This document shows positions 41,661-54,544 of a DNA stretch of 64,000 bases, piece after piece. Origin of the DNA: Tubulanus polymorphus (lineage: Eukaryota; Nemertea; Palaeonemertea; Tubulaniformes; Tubulanidae). The notes under the pieces were generated by a model. The model searched no databases and was not told where the DNA came from. It saw only the letters and a program-made list of their open reading frames with translations. Position 1 is the first letter of the stretch, and every line of letters begins with the position of its first letter. The position numbers were made by a program, and so were the translations under genes. Location of the stretch: the NCBI RefSeq assembly GCF_964204645.1, contig NC_134026.1, positions 13,110,450-13,174,449 of the forward strand. Reading direction: 5' to 3'.

Positions 41661-44600
41661 GAATTTTTGAATAGTGGGTTTTTATCTTACGTCTGATAAT
41701 ATCATCATTTTTTATGCATGTTGCTTGCTAAAAGTCACGAATTATGTCATCTTATATGTACGCAGCTTAGTAAAAGTCACAGATTATTCAAGATGAATGT
41801 TGGGAAAAACAACACCGAAAATTTGAAATTTTGAAATGATTTAAGCTTTTCAAAATCAGGATATTGAAGTATTTTATTAAATTTATTTAGGAGGGACATT
41901 TGCCTAGAGGAGATTTTTACCGGTGGGGGAGGGGGGGGGGTGGGTATTTACTGGGGGATTTTTCCGAATATAAACCATTTTAGTGGCAAAAATAATCAAA
42001 AATAATGTTGACCTATACATGAAAAAGCTGCATTTCTTCCAATTAAATTTTCATTAAATTATTGCCATGAAATAAAGGCAATTTCGATTAATCTTAAAAC
42101 TTTAAAACTTATCACATCATACAAACAGATTTAGCTCGATGGTTATCGGTTAGAGTTTTATCGCTCATATATTTCACATTGTCAGAAAAGTGGATGAGGG
42201 CCTGGCCCCATGTCTATGTATTGTTCTCTGAATCCAAGAACATGTCTATCGCACATTTGAGCCTAAACGTCTACTTTTATTTAGTAGCCACTTAAGATTT
42301 GCGGTGATATGTGAAAACATAACACACTGAGAACTAGTGGAAAATTCTATTCTCACGCTATAGTTTGGGGTATAGTTGTATTTTGAGTGACTCAGTTAAG
42401 CTCTGAAGATAGTCTAACCACTAAAAATCGAGATTGGAGTAAATTAGTTTACAAATTGTCATTGGTTATGGAGTTTTACGATGAATCGAAATTTCCTTCT
42501 TTTTATGGCGATATTAGTTTAATGAAGAATTCGATTTCAACAAATGCAGCTATTTTCAAGCATGTCTGCATTCATATTTTGATTTAATTTTTAAATTAGA
42601 AGCGTAATCATAAATTCAGGCTAACCTCTCATTATTGGAATGGTGGTTTATTTTCAACGGGGGTCTGGATGTCTTTGCATCATAAATTAAGAAGTGCATT
42701 TTGGAGTGTTCGAACCTCCCATGATTTTATATTAATTTCGCTGAATCGTTGATTTAAAAAAATAAAATATGCTGTATCTATAATGGATTTATGTGGATCT
42801 ATCAATGCATTCTAAAGAAATCTTCAGAACTGAGGCCGAATTTAATAGAAATAAGAAATTTCGTATAGTATTCAAGATTTCATTTGGATAACGGTAACGG
42901 CCTTTGGTGATCTTCACCGTGGGGTCATGAATGAAGAAATACCGTAATAGAACTCTTAATATGATAACATGTGTTGAGATGAAACCGCAACGTTTTGACT
43001 GTTGACTAACAGCCATCATCAGGTGGAATGTAGACATTCCAGTGATTTGAGCTTTAAGTCAGATGGCAGTCACTGAAAATCCGAACGTTGTTGTGGTTTA
43101 ATTTTGATAATTAAATGTCATCGTATAAAATTTTATTGCGGAATTTCTTCATTTATCGGATTAGTGTTCTATTCGACTACTTCGGGTCATGTAGTCGTTT
43201 AGATAGACAATTATTTACTTGTCGCCACGGAAGGTATATGCAACCGTGTCAGTCGCTATGGGAGAGATTCTCTGTATATCGGCATCTTAAATCGGCACCT
43301 TTGTTAGTCCTAGCCTGCATTCACTTCCAATTTAACGTATTGGTAACTTTATTCTTACTATGAATGCACTTCTGTCGTAGAATATGGTGCCACTGATATA
43401 AAAGTAGTTTTTATTTTACGATAATTTGAGAAATTGAGTTATATTGGAAAAAAACTGATAAAGTACCTTAAAATTCAGCGATTCATTGGCATTTTATTTC
43501 ATTGGCATCTTCAAATAGAGTTTTGAGGTGCTAAGTTAAATACTATTAAAAGGTTATTATTTTTGGTGGTCAGTGCAGTTTGTTTATTCGTTCATCAATC
43601 ACTGTCTAGTTAGCCAGTGTAATTCACCTGTTGACTGATAGCTGCTGCTGGGCTTTTGATAACCTATACAAACAATTTACTCAACAAAGTAGGAAAGCAT
43701 GTGAAACTGAAATTTCAGCCTTGCATTCTTTTTCTTAGACCAGAAGAGGTATTTTTATCAAATTGGAATTATAATAACTGATTTCAAAACTACGTGAACA
43801 TCTCAACTGAATTTATTTCAGTATTTATTCAATCAATAATGATAATTGTTAGGCTTATTCTCACTAGCATACGCTCAGTAAGTAATGGGTATTAGATTAT
43901 AATATAATGCACTATTATTTTGATCTTATATTAGAAGTTGTAATATCATTTCAACCAAACTGTATAACTATGAAATGAAATTTCCGTTAAGGTATATCAA
44001 TTCTAACAAGTGATAAAAGGGTTCAATATTCATAAACGAACAAGCAGAGAACAGCGTGACAAAGTGAACATCACATGGATTACTTAAAAATTGATCGTAT
44101 CGAAATAAACAATAATTGTAGGTTAATTGTAGGTTAATTCTAAGTATTTTAGATACATTTTTTGGGAAAATTTGTTGTAGTCTTTCATCCAAGTAAAGAG
44201 ATCTAAAGACATAATCCATTTCATGAACATATGATTTTATTTGTATTTTCGTCTCTCATATATCCTTGAAGACAAATTCATTTCTACAGAATCAAAGATT
44301 TATGACAGTATGAATGCACCAGCATGTTTTATAATCGCAAATATAAAACAAAAATCATAAAATTCCAAATTAGATCTAGCACAACACTTGTTTTAACGGA
44401 TTTAATCCATAATGATGTTATATAAATCAATAGTTTTCCTATTGGTTATTCCCATTTTGTTGAGCTTGATATAATTTAGGGGGTTCTTAGCAACTCAGAA
44501 ACTAGGATTTCTATTGACAGAACTGTATTCAAAGCATACAGAGTTCTGTATACAAAGCATATGGGGTTTAACAGTACCTTTGCCCCTGTCACGTATCACT

Positions 44601-45978
44601 GCAAATCTTTAACAGATGTGGCTATTTTGACCAGGAAATTACCGTGCCATCTCAAAATGGTCATTTTTCACTAGTTGACTTTTAGAAATGATGTGTTTTG
44701 AGAGTAGCTATTGTGGTAGGAGTTACTATCACTAAGTCGCTGTTTACAATCGGTTGGTTACAGTCACATCTACTGCCAGTGTGCACTATCAAAATGCTAG
44801 CACACTAGCACATCAGATGTTTTACAACAGTCACTTTTCAGCAGTAGACTCTTTCAAACAGCTACTGTGGAAAACCAACTGAATTGAAACGTAGACTATT
44901 TCGGCGTCAGTTTATTTGTTATTTGTGATTACATCCAGCAGTCAAATGATTTCATTTCAATCGTTGCCTCAACTTACAATCGTCACGATTTTTTATATAT
45001 TTTTCTGTCATATCTGAAACTCGGGTCCCAAGGGCGAATCCCTATTAAAGCCGCAAGACTACATCGAAGTACCGATGACGTAAGCCGAAAGCCGTTACCG
45101 CTCTCCGCAAAATAGATTCGTTACCGTAATCCAACTGAATTTGTATAGAATATATGTAACGAAATTTATCAATGAATCGGTCAAATAAAACATTTTCTTT
45201 AGAATATGTAAAATGTGCATGGATTCAACAAGTAAACCCTCCCATCCACATTATACTTATTTTAGGCCAGGCTTCAAGTCAACAACTCGGAGAACATGCT
45301 CATGGAACACAATGAATCGAGCCCATAAACTGATCAAGTTTCTTCCATTCAGAGAAAGAGAAATCTACGTCTTTCTCTCATGGCCAAGACCCAGTAAAAC
45401 CCAGATTTTCGACCCTCTCCTCAACATAGCCCCACGAAATAAGTTTATTCATTATGTATGTAATACCATGGTTGATGAGAGTTGAATTATTTCCTCACTG
45501 CATGATGTGTGTGAATGCATGACCGTTTAACCAAACTATTTAGTATACAGTGCGTAACATAAAAAAACAGAATATATTTTGCCTGCAAATGTTGCATACG
45601 GTAAAAAAGGACATATTATGGTAATTATTAAACCTTCTGAAGTACATTTATAATTTAAGGATGGAATGTTTTCTATTTAAAGGGGAGGTCCCAGCAATGG
45701 GGTCGAAAAATTTTTATGTCACAGATTTTAATTTTCTTTGCGTTTGAAATAAAGCTTATTGAATATAGAGTGGATTCTGAAATTGTCAGACACCTGCAGT
45801 TCCCTTAAGTATTTCTAACTGATAAACAAGTTTTAGGGATTCCCGCTTAATTGAGATACTTAGATTATCTCTAGACAGCTGAAACTCATTTAAAACCAAG
45901 AAAATACAAATCCATGATATATGACCAAATTCTACCCTGATGCTTGGTCACCTTCATATACTCTTTAACTTTCTTAAG
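41661..45978. other. Long stretch without recognised gene
   Basis: Short frames occur on both strands but none has a domain, splice context or repeat partner that I can support. A G-rich tract lies at 41922-41958 and is listed separately. Confidence 0.45.
41922..41958 (+). other. G-rich tract with quadruplex potential
   Basis: Runs of 5, 10, 3 and 5 consecutive G separated by short gaps (GGTGGGGGAGGGGGGGGGG, then TGGG and CTGGGGG). At least four G-runs in under 40 bases could form a G-quadruplex. Confidence 0.6.
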
Positions 45979-48900
45979 GTCATAGGACAACACATGGCAG
46001 GGGCAGGACTAGAAGACTAATGGACAAAGTCTGGATTATTTGCCAGTCACAGTGTCACTGCAATGTTAGAGGGGAAGGCATATTATAGAGCAGTGAGAGG
46101 CCATCAACTTGTCTTTGAAGCTGTGAATAAAATTAGGTTGGAAACGTTCGTTACCTGGATTAAAGACAAAGGAAACCCATGCGATATAATATGTGCTGTT
46201 CAAGGTCTCATTGAATCTATCAAGATTAAAGACTCACCGTATGGTAAGTGTAATTTAGTATGAAGACCTTATCATCTTATATTTTATTATTCAATTATTG
46301 TTATTCCACAGTGAGCAAGCAAATTCGAACATATTACTAATTATAGTCTAAGCTAATTACCCAGGCTTGAATAGCTCCAATGTAAAGACTTGGCAATATA
46401 TATCACTGGTCGGCATTGATCAGTGTATATTTAATTGGGAATTTATTTTATTCTGATATTTACAGCTCAATTCCACTACACTATTTTATCTTTTAGACAA
46501 AATGAAGTTACCCGCAGATCGATTGAGGGATGCAAAGTTCAGCCATCTACTGCAAATATTCGATGATGTCCAAAGTGAACACTCAAATAATTACAAGTTA
46601 TGGCTTGATTATATAAATATGGTTGGAGTGATGCTTGATTTCATCAGAGCGACGAGAGACGGGAACTGGTCACTTCATTTAGGAAGTTTTGCTAAAATGC
46701 TACCATGGATGGTTAGGTACGACCATGTCCACTATAGTCGTTGGGGACCAGTGTACTTGGCACAGATGACTGACTTGGAGAACACTGCACCTGATATCTT
46801 GAGGTACAATGCCGTTTGAAAAAAATATTTTTGTAATTTAGAAAGTTCATCAATATTCAGCTCTATTTGGCTGGTAAATTGAAATTACCGTACTGTACTA
46901 ATGCAAAATGATTTGACACGGGTTTATTTTTATTTTTTGAATATCTGCTAATATGTAACAGATAGTGTCATGATTATCATAAAATCTTACCATGTTATCC
47001 ATTTGAATTACAGGGAATTTATCAATAACTTTGTTGCTAAAAGAACGAGCAACAAGTTTAATCAAGTCAATTTTGACCAGGCAACGGAATGGATCAATAG
47101 AACGTGTAAGATGGCTAATGGTATCATTGGTATTTCCCTTGACGAGAAAACCAGAAACAGATTCTGTATAACATGGGCAGCAGCTGCTAATGCCATGCAG
47201 CAGACCAGAGTTCTACTGGGCATCGAAGATACTGAAGTTGAAGGTCCTGTCATATCAGGACAAAAAGACATGCTTCCCAGCAGAATTAATACTGATGTTA
47301 CAGCAATTCAAAATCTGATTACACTTCTGATAAATCACAATGGAAGTCACTAAAATAACAAAAATGTCATCATTATTTTAATTGATCATTCCTCAAGGTT
47401 TTCTGAAATTGTATTGATAAAAAAATCCATTTTGTTATTTTCAGGTTTTTCAAAGTGCTCCTGGTGGATTAATTCGATCTGTGATAAGCAATGATGTAGC
47501 GACAAGGCCAATTACGAATGACTTGGTTAATGCTCACCAGAAAGGCGAAAATAAGTTGGACGGTATAATCCAAAGTAGATTTCTGGACAAATCCAACAGT
47601 TTCTTTGTTCCGATCACCAAAGAGAAAGCAAAGAGATTTCCCGATGTTTACATAGATGAAGTCGTTCAGTCAAAGAAAGTAAAACCAGCCGCTAATGACA
47701 GCACTGCTAAATTCTTCCAAAAGGTTCTAGTAGCTACGCAGGGTGGAGGACGTGATATAGACATGAATTTTATATTAAATCATGAGTTGGCAGAATACCC
47801 ACCAGCCATAGTGACTACAACAGGAGAGATGCGTCAAACAGCCAAAAGCAAAATTCTCGAAATTCTTGGCAGAAATGCTGGTATTGATGTATCTGATAGA
47901 AGTAAACTGGAGAGTACAAAATCAGAGAAATCGATCATCATTGTAGACGGTGTTGCACTTATACAAAAACTTGGGAGTCCAGCAAATTCATCATGCAAAT
48001 CCTTCGATGACTATGGAAGAATATTCTTTGAGAAGGTAATAATGATAAATTACCCACAGACTCAATTTCCGATTTCTTGTAACCTTTAATTTTGGATTTG
48101 CATTGTTATTTTATTATGATATTGATTCTTGGTTGTTATATCAATTTTTCAGGCATGTTCCAACAAACTTGATGACACATCCAGAATAGACGTTGTCTTT
48201 GACTGTTACAATGGAAGTAATTCAATTAAACTTCAAACTCGCTAAAAAAGATCGAAAAAACCTGGAGTGAGGAAACTAATCAACCACGACACGCCTTTCC
48301 CAAAGGTTTGTTAAGTTATTTTTCAGAAATTCTTATCATAAAAACGGAATAATATGTTTAAACATCAGTTTAAACAGTGGCAGTTATTAATAACATGATA
48401 GATGTTGATAATTCAAATGTAATTTCAGGACTGGAAAGCATTCATCACACTAGAAGAAAACAAATCAGACCTCGTAACATTTCTCAGCAACTTTGAGGTG
48501 AAAGTACACAGTGGTATAGAGATATTAGTCAGTGGTGGTCGGACTGTTCCTACTTCAACTACATCTGGGATTTTGCCGCATCTGGGATGCCATCACGAGG
48601 AGGCTGACACCCGCATAATTTATCACATGCAGCATGCAGTAGATGCAGGTAAGCATTATAATCCATTTTGCTGTTTCAAAATCCACAAAAGTATTGGCAA
48701 AACACTTTATTATTGTAATCTAATTACAATTTTTGTTAACTTTTCAGGTGCAACTCGAGAAGTCATTGTTGCTGACGACACAGACGTGCTGCTGCTGCTG
48801 TTGTATTTCAAAGCAGACATCGATGCTACCGTTTTGTTGATTAGTGGTAAAAAGGTGTACGACATCAGTAAAATCAGGGACAGTCGAAGCGAAAACATTT

Positions 48901-49448
48901 TAAACAATATTTTAGGATGGCATGCGATAACTGGATATGACACAACTAGTTCTTTCTCGGGCATTGGCAAAAAAACTGCTTTGGATATTTACGTTAAGCA
49001 TCCAGAACTGCTTTCTGGAATTGGCCGTGGTACAAGTTTTGAAAAAGTTGAAGAGTTTGTCTGTAAAATGTATGACACACAATTTTCAGCTGTAGAGGAA
49101 GCTCGTGTTTCATTATATGAAAATAAGGCCAAAAACCTTTGCTCGCTACCACCAACCAGAGACGCATTGCATTATCATTATATCAGAGTGAACTACCAAT
49201 GTAAAATTTGGTTGAATGCAAATCGTATCTACATGGCGGAAAATCCTGAGGAGACTGGAGCCTGGGTAGATAAAAATGGTAAACTTGTACCACATTACAA
49301 GGACAAAACAGATTTTCCCGATTATGATGAACTGAATTCATGCAAGTGCATTAAAGGCTGCAAAGCAGGGTGCAGGTGTAAGAAACGTGGGAGGTGCATG
49401 AAATCTTGTTTCTGTAAAGGAGAATGCTGCCATGCGCATACAGACTAA
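45979..49448 (+). pseudogene. Multi-exon gene of an expanded animal family with Cys-rich tail, two nonsense codons
   Basis: The inferred exons are 45979-46241, 46498-46803, 47014 to about 47340, 47445-48035, 48153-48305, 48429-48648 and 48748-49448, with AG/GT borders at nearly all junctions; the donor after 47340 is unclear. Family-like motifs in order are KAYYRAVRGH, WGPVYLAQM, a GGIIG-like NGIIGIS, RIDVVFD, HHEEADTRIIYH, DTDVLLLLLYF, HAITGYDTTSSFSGIGKKTA, and a C-terminal CXC-like tail (CKCIKGCKAGCRCKKRG). In-frame TAA codons at 46018-46020 and 48243-48245 break it. The family is abundant and uncharacterised in invertebrates, possibly transposon-derived; the Cys-rich tail suggests metal or DNA binding. 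Confidence 0.7.
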
Positions 49449-50720
49449 TGGGATAGTTCTATAATGCCTGTAATAGTTCTGAAGAATATTGTTGTAATAA
49501 TAGTTTTTGTGATAGTTCAAATAGTGTATAACAATTATGATATGTAAGTAGTGATACTATTGTAATAGTTATAGTAATGATGTATGGTAGTAATTATAGC
49601 GATGCAATGTTTCTAATGTGTGATAGTTCTGTAAAACTTCCGAAATAGGTCAAAATAGTGTTAATTGAACAATAAGTGTAATACAGTACATGTATTTATG
49701 ATACTATTGTATTCATAGTTGAATAATATCTGTTTAGCGTATTGTAATAGTTGACAGTTTATATGTAGGCTTTATGTGACTGAATAATTAGTACAAGTGA
49801 GAATATGTTAGTGGTACAAACTTTCAGTGTCTAAACTATAAAATGTACATAATTTATAAAGATATTTTATATAGCTTCGTGAAAAGTGCTGATATATTAT
49901 ATTTAACAATGTTGTGACCTTAATAAATACAAATACGTATGTAGTTAAATTCATTTCAAGTATTAAAAGCTGAATTTATGTAAAGTGATTAATGGGCTCT
50001 TTTGTCAAAATACTATCAGAATTTCGTTCAATCTTTATTTAAATGGATTTATCTCATCGGAAATGGATTCCTGGTCTATGGAAACCTAGGAAATGACACC
50101 AATATCAGCTTTTTATCTGTACTAGAACCAGAGTTATGGCAAATTTCGAAATATCCACAATACAGTAATAACGGGAGCATGTTGCTATGGAAACACAACA
50201 ATGACAATTTAATTTCATTATCAGGGGATTCTAAAATCCATAGCAACCATAATTTATTGTAGACATGTTGTTTACTTACCTTTAGAGTAAGATAACGTAA
50301 ATGCAAAGATTATCAGATAAATTCATAGATATTGGGTACTGTTTTCCTATAACCATAGCAACGGCGTGGCAACAATGAATTAGCCGATGATTGAGGAAAG
50401 CAAACTACCAATGGTCAAGTATTATCAGTAAAAATTGTTTAAAAAAATATAATGTCAAAGTATTACTTTTAGAGCTTAAAAGTTTTTTTCAGTATATTTT
50501 CAAGTAAATGAAGGCACCAGATTTATGTTGCTAGGCAACACACAACAATGAAAAAAGTGATTGTATTCGCATTCATATTTGTGCATGACTATGATATGTC
50601 ATCACTAGTACATGTTTCAGCACCATTCACTTGACCTCCAGGTAATAAAATGAATTCACTTTTGCGTTATTTTTTGTTAAATTTAGCTTAAATTTGGGAT
50701 AAACAGAGGGTACAGACTTT
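49449..50720. other. No recognised gene
   Basis: The first 500 bases are rich in TAATAGTT-like words (GATAGTTC, AATAGTT), consistent with an AT-rich 3' region of the preceding gene; the remainder shows no domain on either strand. Confidence 0.4.
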
Positions 50721-50721
50721 A

Positions 50722-50735
50722 GCGCCCTCTAGTGG
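50722..50735 (-). promoter_or_regulatory. CTCF-like motif
   Basis: The minus strand reads CCACTAGAGGGCGC, which fits the animal CTCF core consensus CCASYAGRKGGCRS at every position. Occupancy is unknown. Confidence 0.35.
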
Positions 50736-50788
50736 CAAAAAAATGAAGTTGCCAGAGTGGCAATAACCTGATTCTGGATGCTGACATT

Positions 50789-51215
50789 ATGGTCTATCCA
50801 TCGATGTATGTTGCCAAGCTCTACCCAAAAATGCCTAAAGATCGATCTTGGATGGCGGAATATGTTGAATTAAAAAATAACAACACTTATACTTCAGATA
50901 GAATGAATAATATTAAAAGATGTGAAATTTGTAATAAGAAATATAAAAAAGAAAAGGGATTTAGAAATCATAAATTTGCACATGAATGAGATTGATTGAA
51001 TGAAAAATTAAAATGAAAAATATCAATATTAATTTTTTTTAAACTTATATTTATTGAGTTAAATTGAAATAATTTGAAATACAACTAAAATTCCACCTAT
51101 ATAGACTAGAAATAATTGAAATTCTTGAATAATTAAAATTAATTCGAATCATATAATTATTTAATTAATTGTTCAATATATGACCCCTTTAATATCTATT
51201 AAAGGGGTCATTAAG
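50789..51215 (+). pseudogene. AT-rich relic with one zinc finger, possibly from a Polinton
   Basis: The open frame 50789-50989 ends in CEICNKKYKKEKGFRNHKFAHE in part, a C2H2 finger with Lys/Asn-rich composition like the Polinton zinc-finger genes (compare CEICGELLRK at 15404). Very AT-rich sequence follows, ending in the inverted repeat GACCCCTTTAATA / TATTAAAGGGGTC at about 51182-51209. The start at 50789 lies in less AT-rich flanking DNA and is uncertain. Origin from a Polinton is inferred only from composition and finger similarity. Confidence 0.35.
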
Positions 51216-51871
51216 CGGTTTTTGAGATATGGCTTAAAGTATTTTTTATCATCAATTATAACTTATTTATTGATTTAGCGGTCAAGAAATTAATTTTTAA
51301 TTCTTCAATTAGTGTTAAAACGAGACTTTTGATCGGCCGCGCTGATTCCTTCCCAACCCGGAAGTGTGATGTCATTCTGAGAACCCAAACCAAAACAACA
51401 TGGTGTAGTGTATAGAAACAAACAGCGATTAAAGTGCAAAATAGTGACTCAAATACATCAGATTCCAATCAAACGTCTGGAGTTTAGGAAGCCAACAGTT
51501 GTTATTAATAGACAGTCGAAATCATTCCATTTAATTTGGACCTGATGCCTCAGAACGAAGCAATTTGTGACTATAGTACAGCATATTTCTACTTTGTGGA
51601 GCAGCAAGCATTCATCATCATATAAGTCATTCCCTCTTTGTAAAAACCATGAGGAGGGGATGACTGATATAGACATCGCAGATATTTCTGTGGGTAGAGA
51701 TATTTTTATCCAGTACTGGACCATAAAAGCGTCCTGAAACCGTAAACTTGTTCGTGAATCCAAGCCCAGCCAGCGCCATCCCGGCCATGCAATAGTAATG
51801 TGTGCTGCATACATACAGTCAGTATGTTGTACATACTACAGCGATGTGGGTCACTGGGGAAAGCCAGTACT
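51216..51871. other. Spacer without recognised gene
   Basis: Frames on the minus strand (51256-51814) show no recognised domain. Confidence 0.35.
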
Positions 51872-53959
51872 ATATCGTTGCTGTTTTCACTAAGCGACGT
51901 ATCTCCAAAAAATTGATTTTTGAGTTTATCCATTAGAAAGATGGGGGACGTACATACTTTATCCATACCAAAAATAGGATTGTACCTCTTTTGGTTTCTG
52001 ACCAATATAGAACCCTGGATGACGTATCTCATATTTATGGCAAAATCATTTTTTCACTAACCGACGTTAGTTTAGATACGACAATTAGTGAAACAAAAAT
52101 ATATGAAATCACGATCTTAATCATTTTTCACTTAGAGATGTATCTTATCTAATCGTAATTGCCACAGTGGAAAAATTTCCAAATAAGTTCAAATGGAGTT
52201 ATTTAACATGGAGCACGCCCGAGGAACATGATTTATTGTGTAGCCATTCCTAAGTTGTAATTCTTGTAGTTAACCTCATCATTGCTAAACAGGGTTAACA
52301 ATAGTAAGTTAAAGATTGTTAATATATGTGAACAATTGCTATCAAATTGAAATATTGTTTACTCATTGAGTTATAATTTGCTAAAAAATTCGAAGTATGA
52401 GTCATTATTCATATCTAAATGCATATATTGTGTGTTTGATAGAGAGACGTATCTACAAAAACAGGCAGTTTTATTTTTCACTTACCGGCGTATCTAACAG
52501 GATAAGGTGTCGTATCTGGTGAAAATCAGAAATTTGGCCCCATAATTTTGGAAAATTGAAAAACAATAACACCATATGATAATTAAGGTAAACCTCTCGA
52601 TTTTGGCCAAATATAAGGTTGAGATGACATGAATGTCTATACCCATCGAGCTACCAAACTTTTCCCGATTTTCAAAGGCCATTTGTGAACTAGGGGTCCA
52701 GGGACACCATGCCCACTTGGGAAGTGGTTTCAAATGCTCAACAATCTAACATAACGCCCCCTAGTGACCATATACAAAAACCAATGACCTTGAAACCCAC
52801 CAAAATCATGGAACATGTCAGCAGCTATGATTTTGTAATTGATTGTGATAACAAAATATGCCTCGTTACCAATTTAATATCGAAATACTAAGTTATTCTA
52901 CTATTCAACGCCCCCTGGTGACCATATGCAAATCACCACAATCGTAGTACATGTCATGAACTTCATGGTAACAAAATATGCCTAGGTACAAATCTAATAA
53001 GGAAATACTAAGTTATTTTACTATTCAAGCCCACTGGTGACCATATAGAATAACTAATGTCCTTAAAACTCACCAAAATCATGGAAGATGTCATGAGCTT
53101 CAACCTTGCAATTGATTGTGGTAACAAAATATGCATAGGTACAAATATAATATAGAAATACTAAGTTATTGTATTATTCAACGCCCCCTGGTGGCCACAT
53201 ACAAAAACCAATGACCTTGAAACTCACCCAAAACATAGAACACGTTATGGGCTACAACTTTCCAATTGAATAGAGCAACACAATATGCTTAGGCATCAAT
53301 TTAATGTGGAAAAACTTTTCCCACCTACGAATGAGTACTGATGACACCAAGATGACCGCCAATTGCGTCATAATTGGCTGATCAAAAATACCATTTCTCA
53401 GGTATAAAACATCCTTTTCAAAGAATACCCATCACAAATTGCAATGAGAAATGGCAAACCAGTAGGAAGCTACAGGACCTACAATTCTGGCCAAAATTGA
53501 CATTTTAGGGCACTAAAAAGGTCATAGGATGGCCATCTTCAGTCAGATCGACCCAATTTTTTTTATGCTGATGGGCCCTTGGTAGATTCAAATATAAACG
53601 AAAGATCAAGGTAATTGATCAAAGCGTCTTCAAAATTTCCCTCGAAAACTTCGAAAATGTGTAAAAAGTGCTGATTTTGGCAAACAACAATGGCTGCCAG
53701 TCAGCCATCTTGAATCTGACTGAGCCAGTTTTTGGGCTGAAGATGTATCTAGGGTAGATACATGTATAAACCAAATATCAAGACATTACCTTGAAGCGTC
53801 TTCAGAACTTCCCAAAATAACTGGATTCCCTCTACGGACGGACGAACGGACAGACGACGGATGAAAAGTGAACGCAATAGCTTGCTGGGACTAAAGTCCC
53901 AAGTGGGCTAAAAATCAATTTTTTGGAGATACGTCGGTTATTGAAAACAGCGACGATAT
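51872..53959. mobile_element. 2.1-kb non-autonomous TIR element
   Basis: Fifty bases at 51872-51921 match the reverse complement of 53910-53959 with three differences (core CGACGTATCTCCAAAAAATTG). Shorter copies of TTTTCACT..(C)GACGTATCT occur inside the left end at about 52046, 52126, 52443 and 52472-52516. The interior holds a tandem array (52745-53315) and no coding frame. No clear target duplication was found. Confidence 0.65.
52745..53315. repeat. Tandem array, about 154-bp unit, with CTCF-like motifs
   Basis: Four units begin near ACGCCCCCT(A/G)GTG at 52754, 52908, about 53028 and 53181, giving spacings of 154, 120 and 154. Shared words include CAAAATCATGGAA, TAACAAAATATGC and GAAATACTAAGTTATT. 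The fourth unit has CGCCCCCTGGTGG (53182-53194), a perfect reverse-strand CTCF core. Confidence 0.7.
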
Positions 53960-54544
53960 GCAGTGGAAAGCGCGTATCTCTTTCGTCTTACTAGGTATTA
54001 AATTCACAGACATAGCGTCACTTGGCAGAATAAAAGTCTCTCAGATAATAACTAGAATGTCGCTGGTGACGACTGACGCCCCCACATCAGGTGAAACGCC
54101 TGAGAGTAAAGTACACCATGAGGATATATTGAATTGTATATGAAGCAGCTTAGGTATTCAATAGTGAACAAATACATCATCAGCAAAAATAGAGTAAAGT
54201 AACTCAATAGGAATAGTCGAATAGTGAACGAATATTTGATCATCAAAAATAGAGTAAAGTAACTCAACAGGAATAGTTTGAATAAGGAAATACTCCATGA
54301 GTTAATGTATAGAGCATTCGTTGTGTGACAATTCTGGAAATATGCAACCATTAAAATTATTGAAGGCATATCATATAGTCACTAACATTAATGCTAGCCT
54401 GTAAACTCGATCAGGACTTATATCAGTTACTCACTTCTTCGAGCTGTGACATTGAACTTTCACCTACACTACTCAAAATTGAATCAGTTAGGCCTACTTA
54501 TAGTCACAAGATTAATTCATTAATTATTTTACGTAGTAATCGTA
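53960..54544. other. Spacer with a 60-bp duplication
   Basis: ATAGTGAAC(A/G)AATA..., ending AGAGTAAAGTAACTCAA(T/C)AGGAATAGT, is repeated at about 54161 and 54221. No gene was recognised. Confidence 0.5.

Noticed and set aside
41661-45978. Short frames such as 43115-43363 and 45213-45485 as genes
   Set aside because: No domains, no repeats and no promoter or splice support.
54052-54369. Minus-strand frame with repeated hydrophobic peptide
   Set aside because: The repetition comes from the 60-bp DNA duplication at 54161-54280, not from a protein repeat with independent support.
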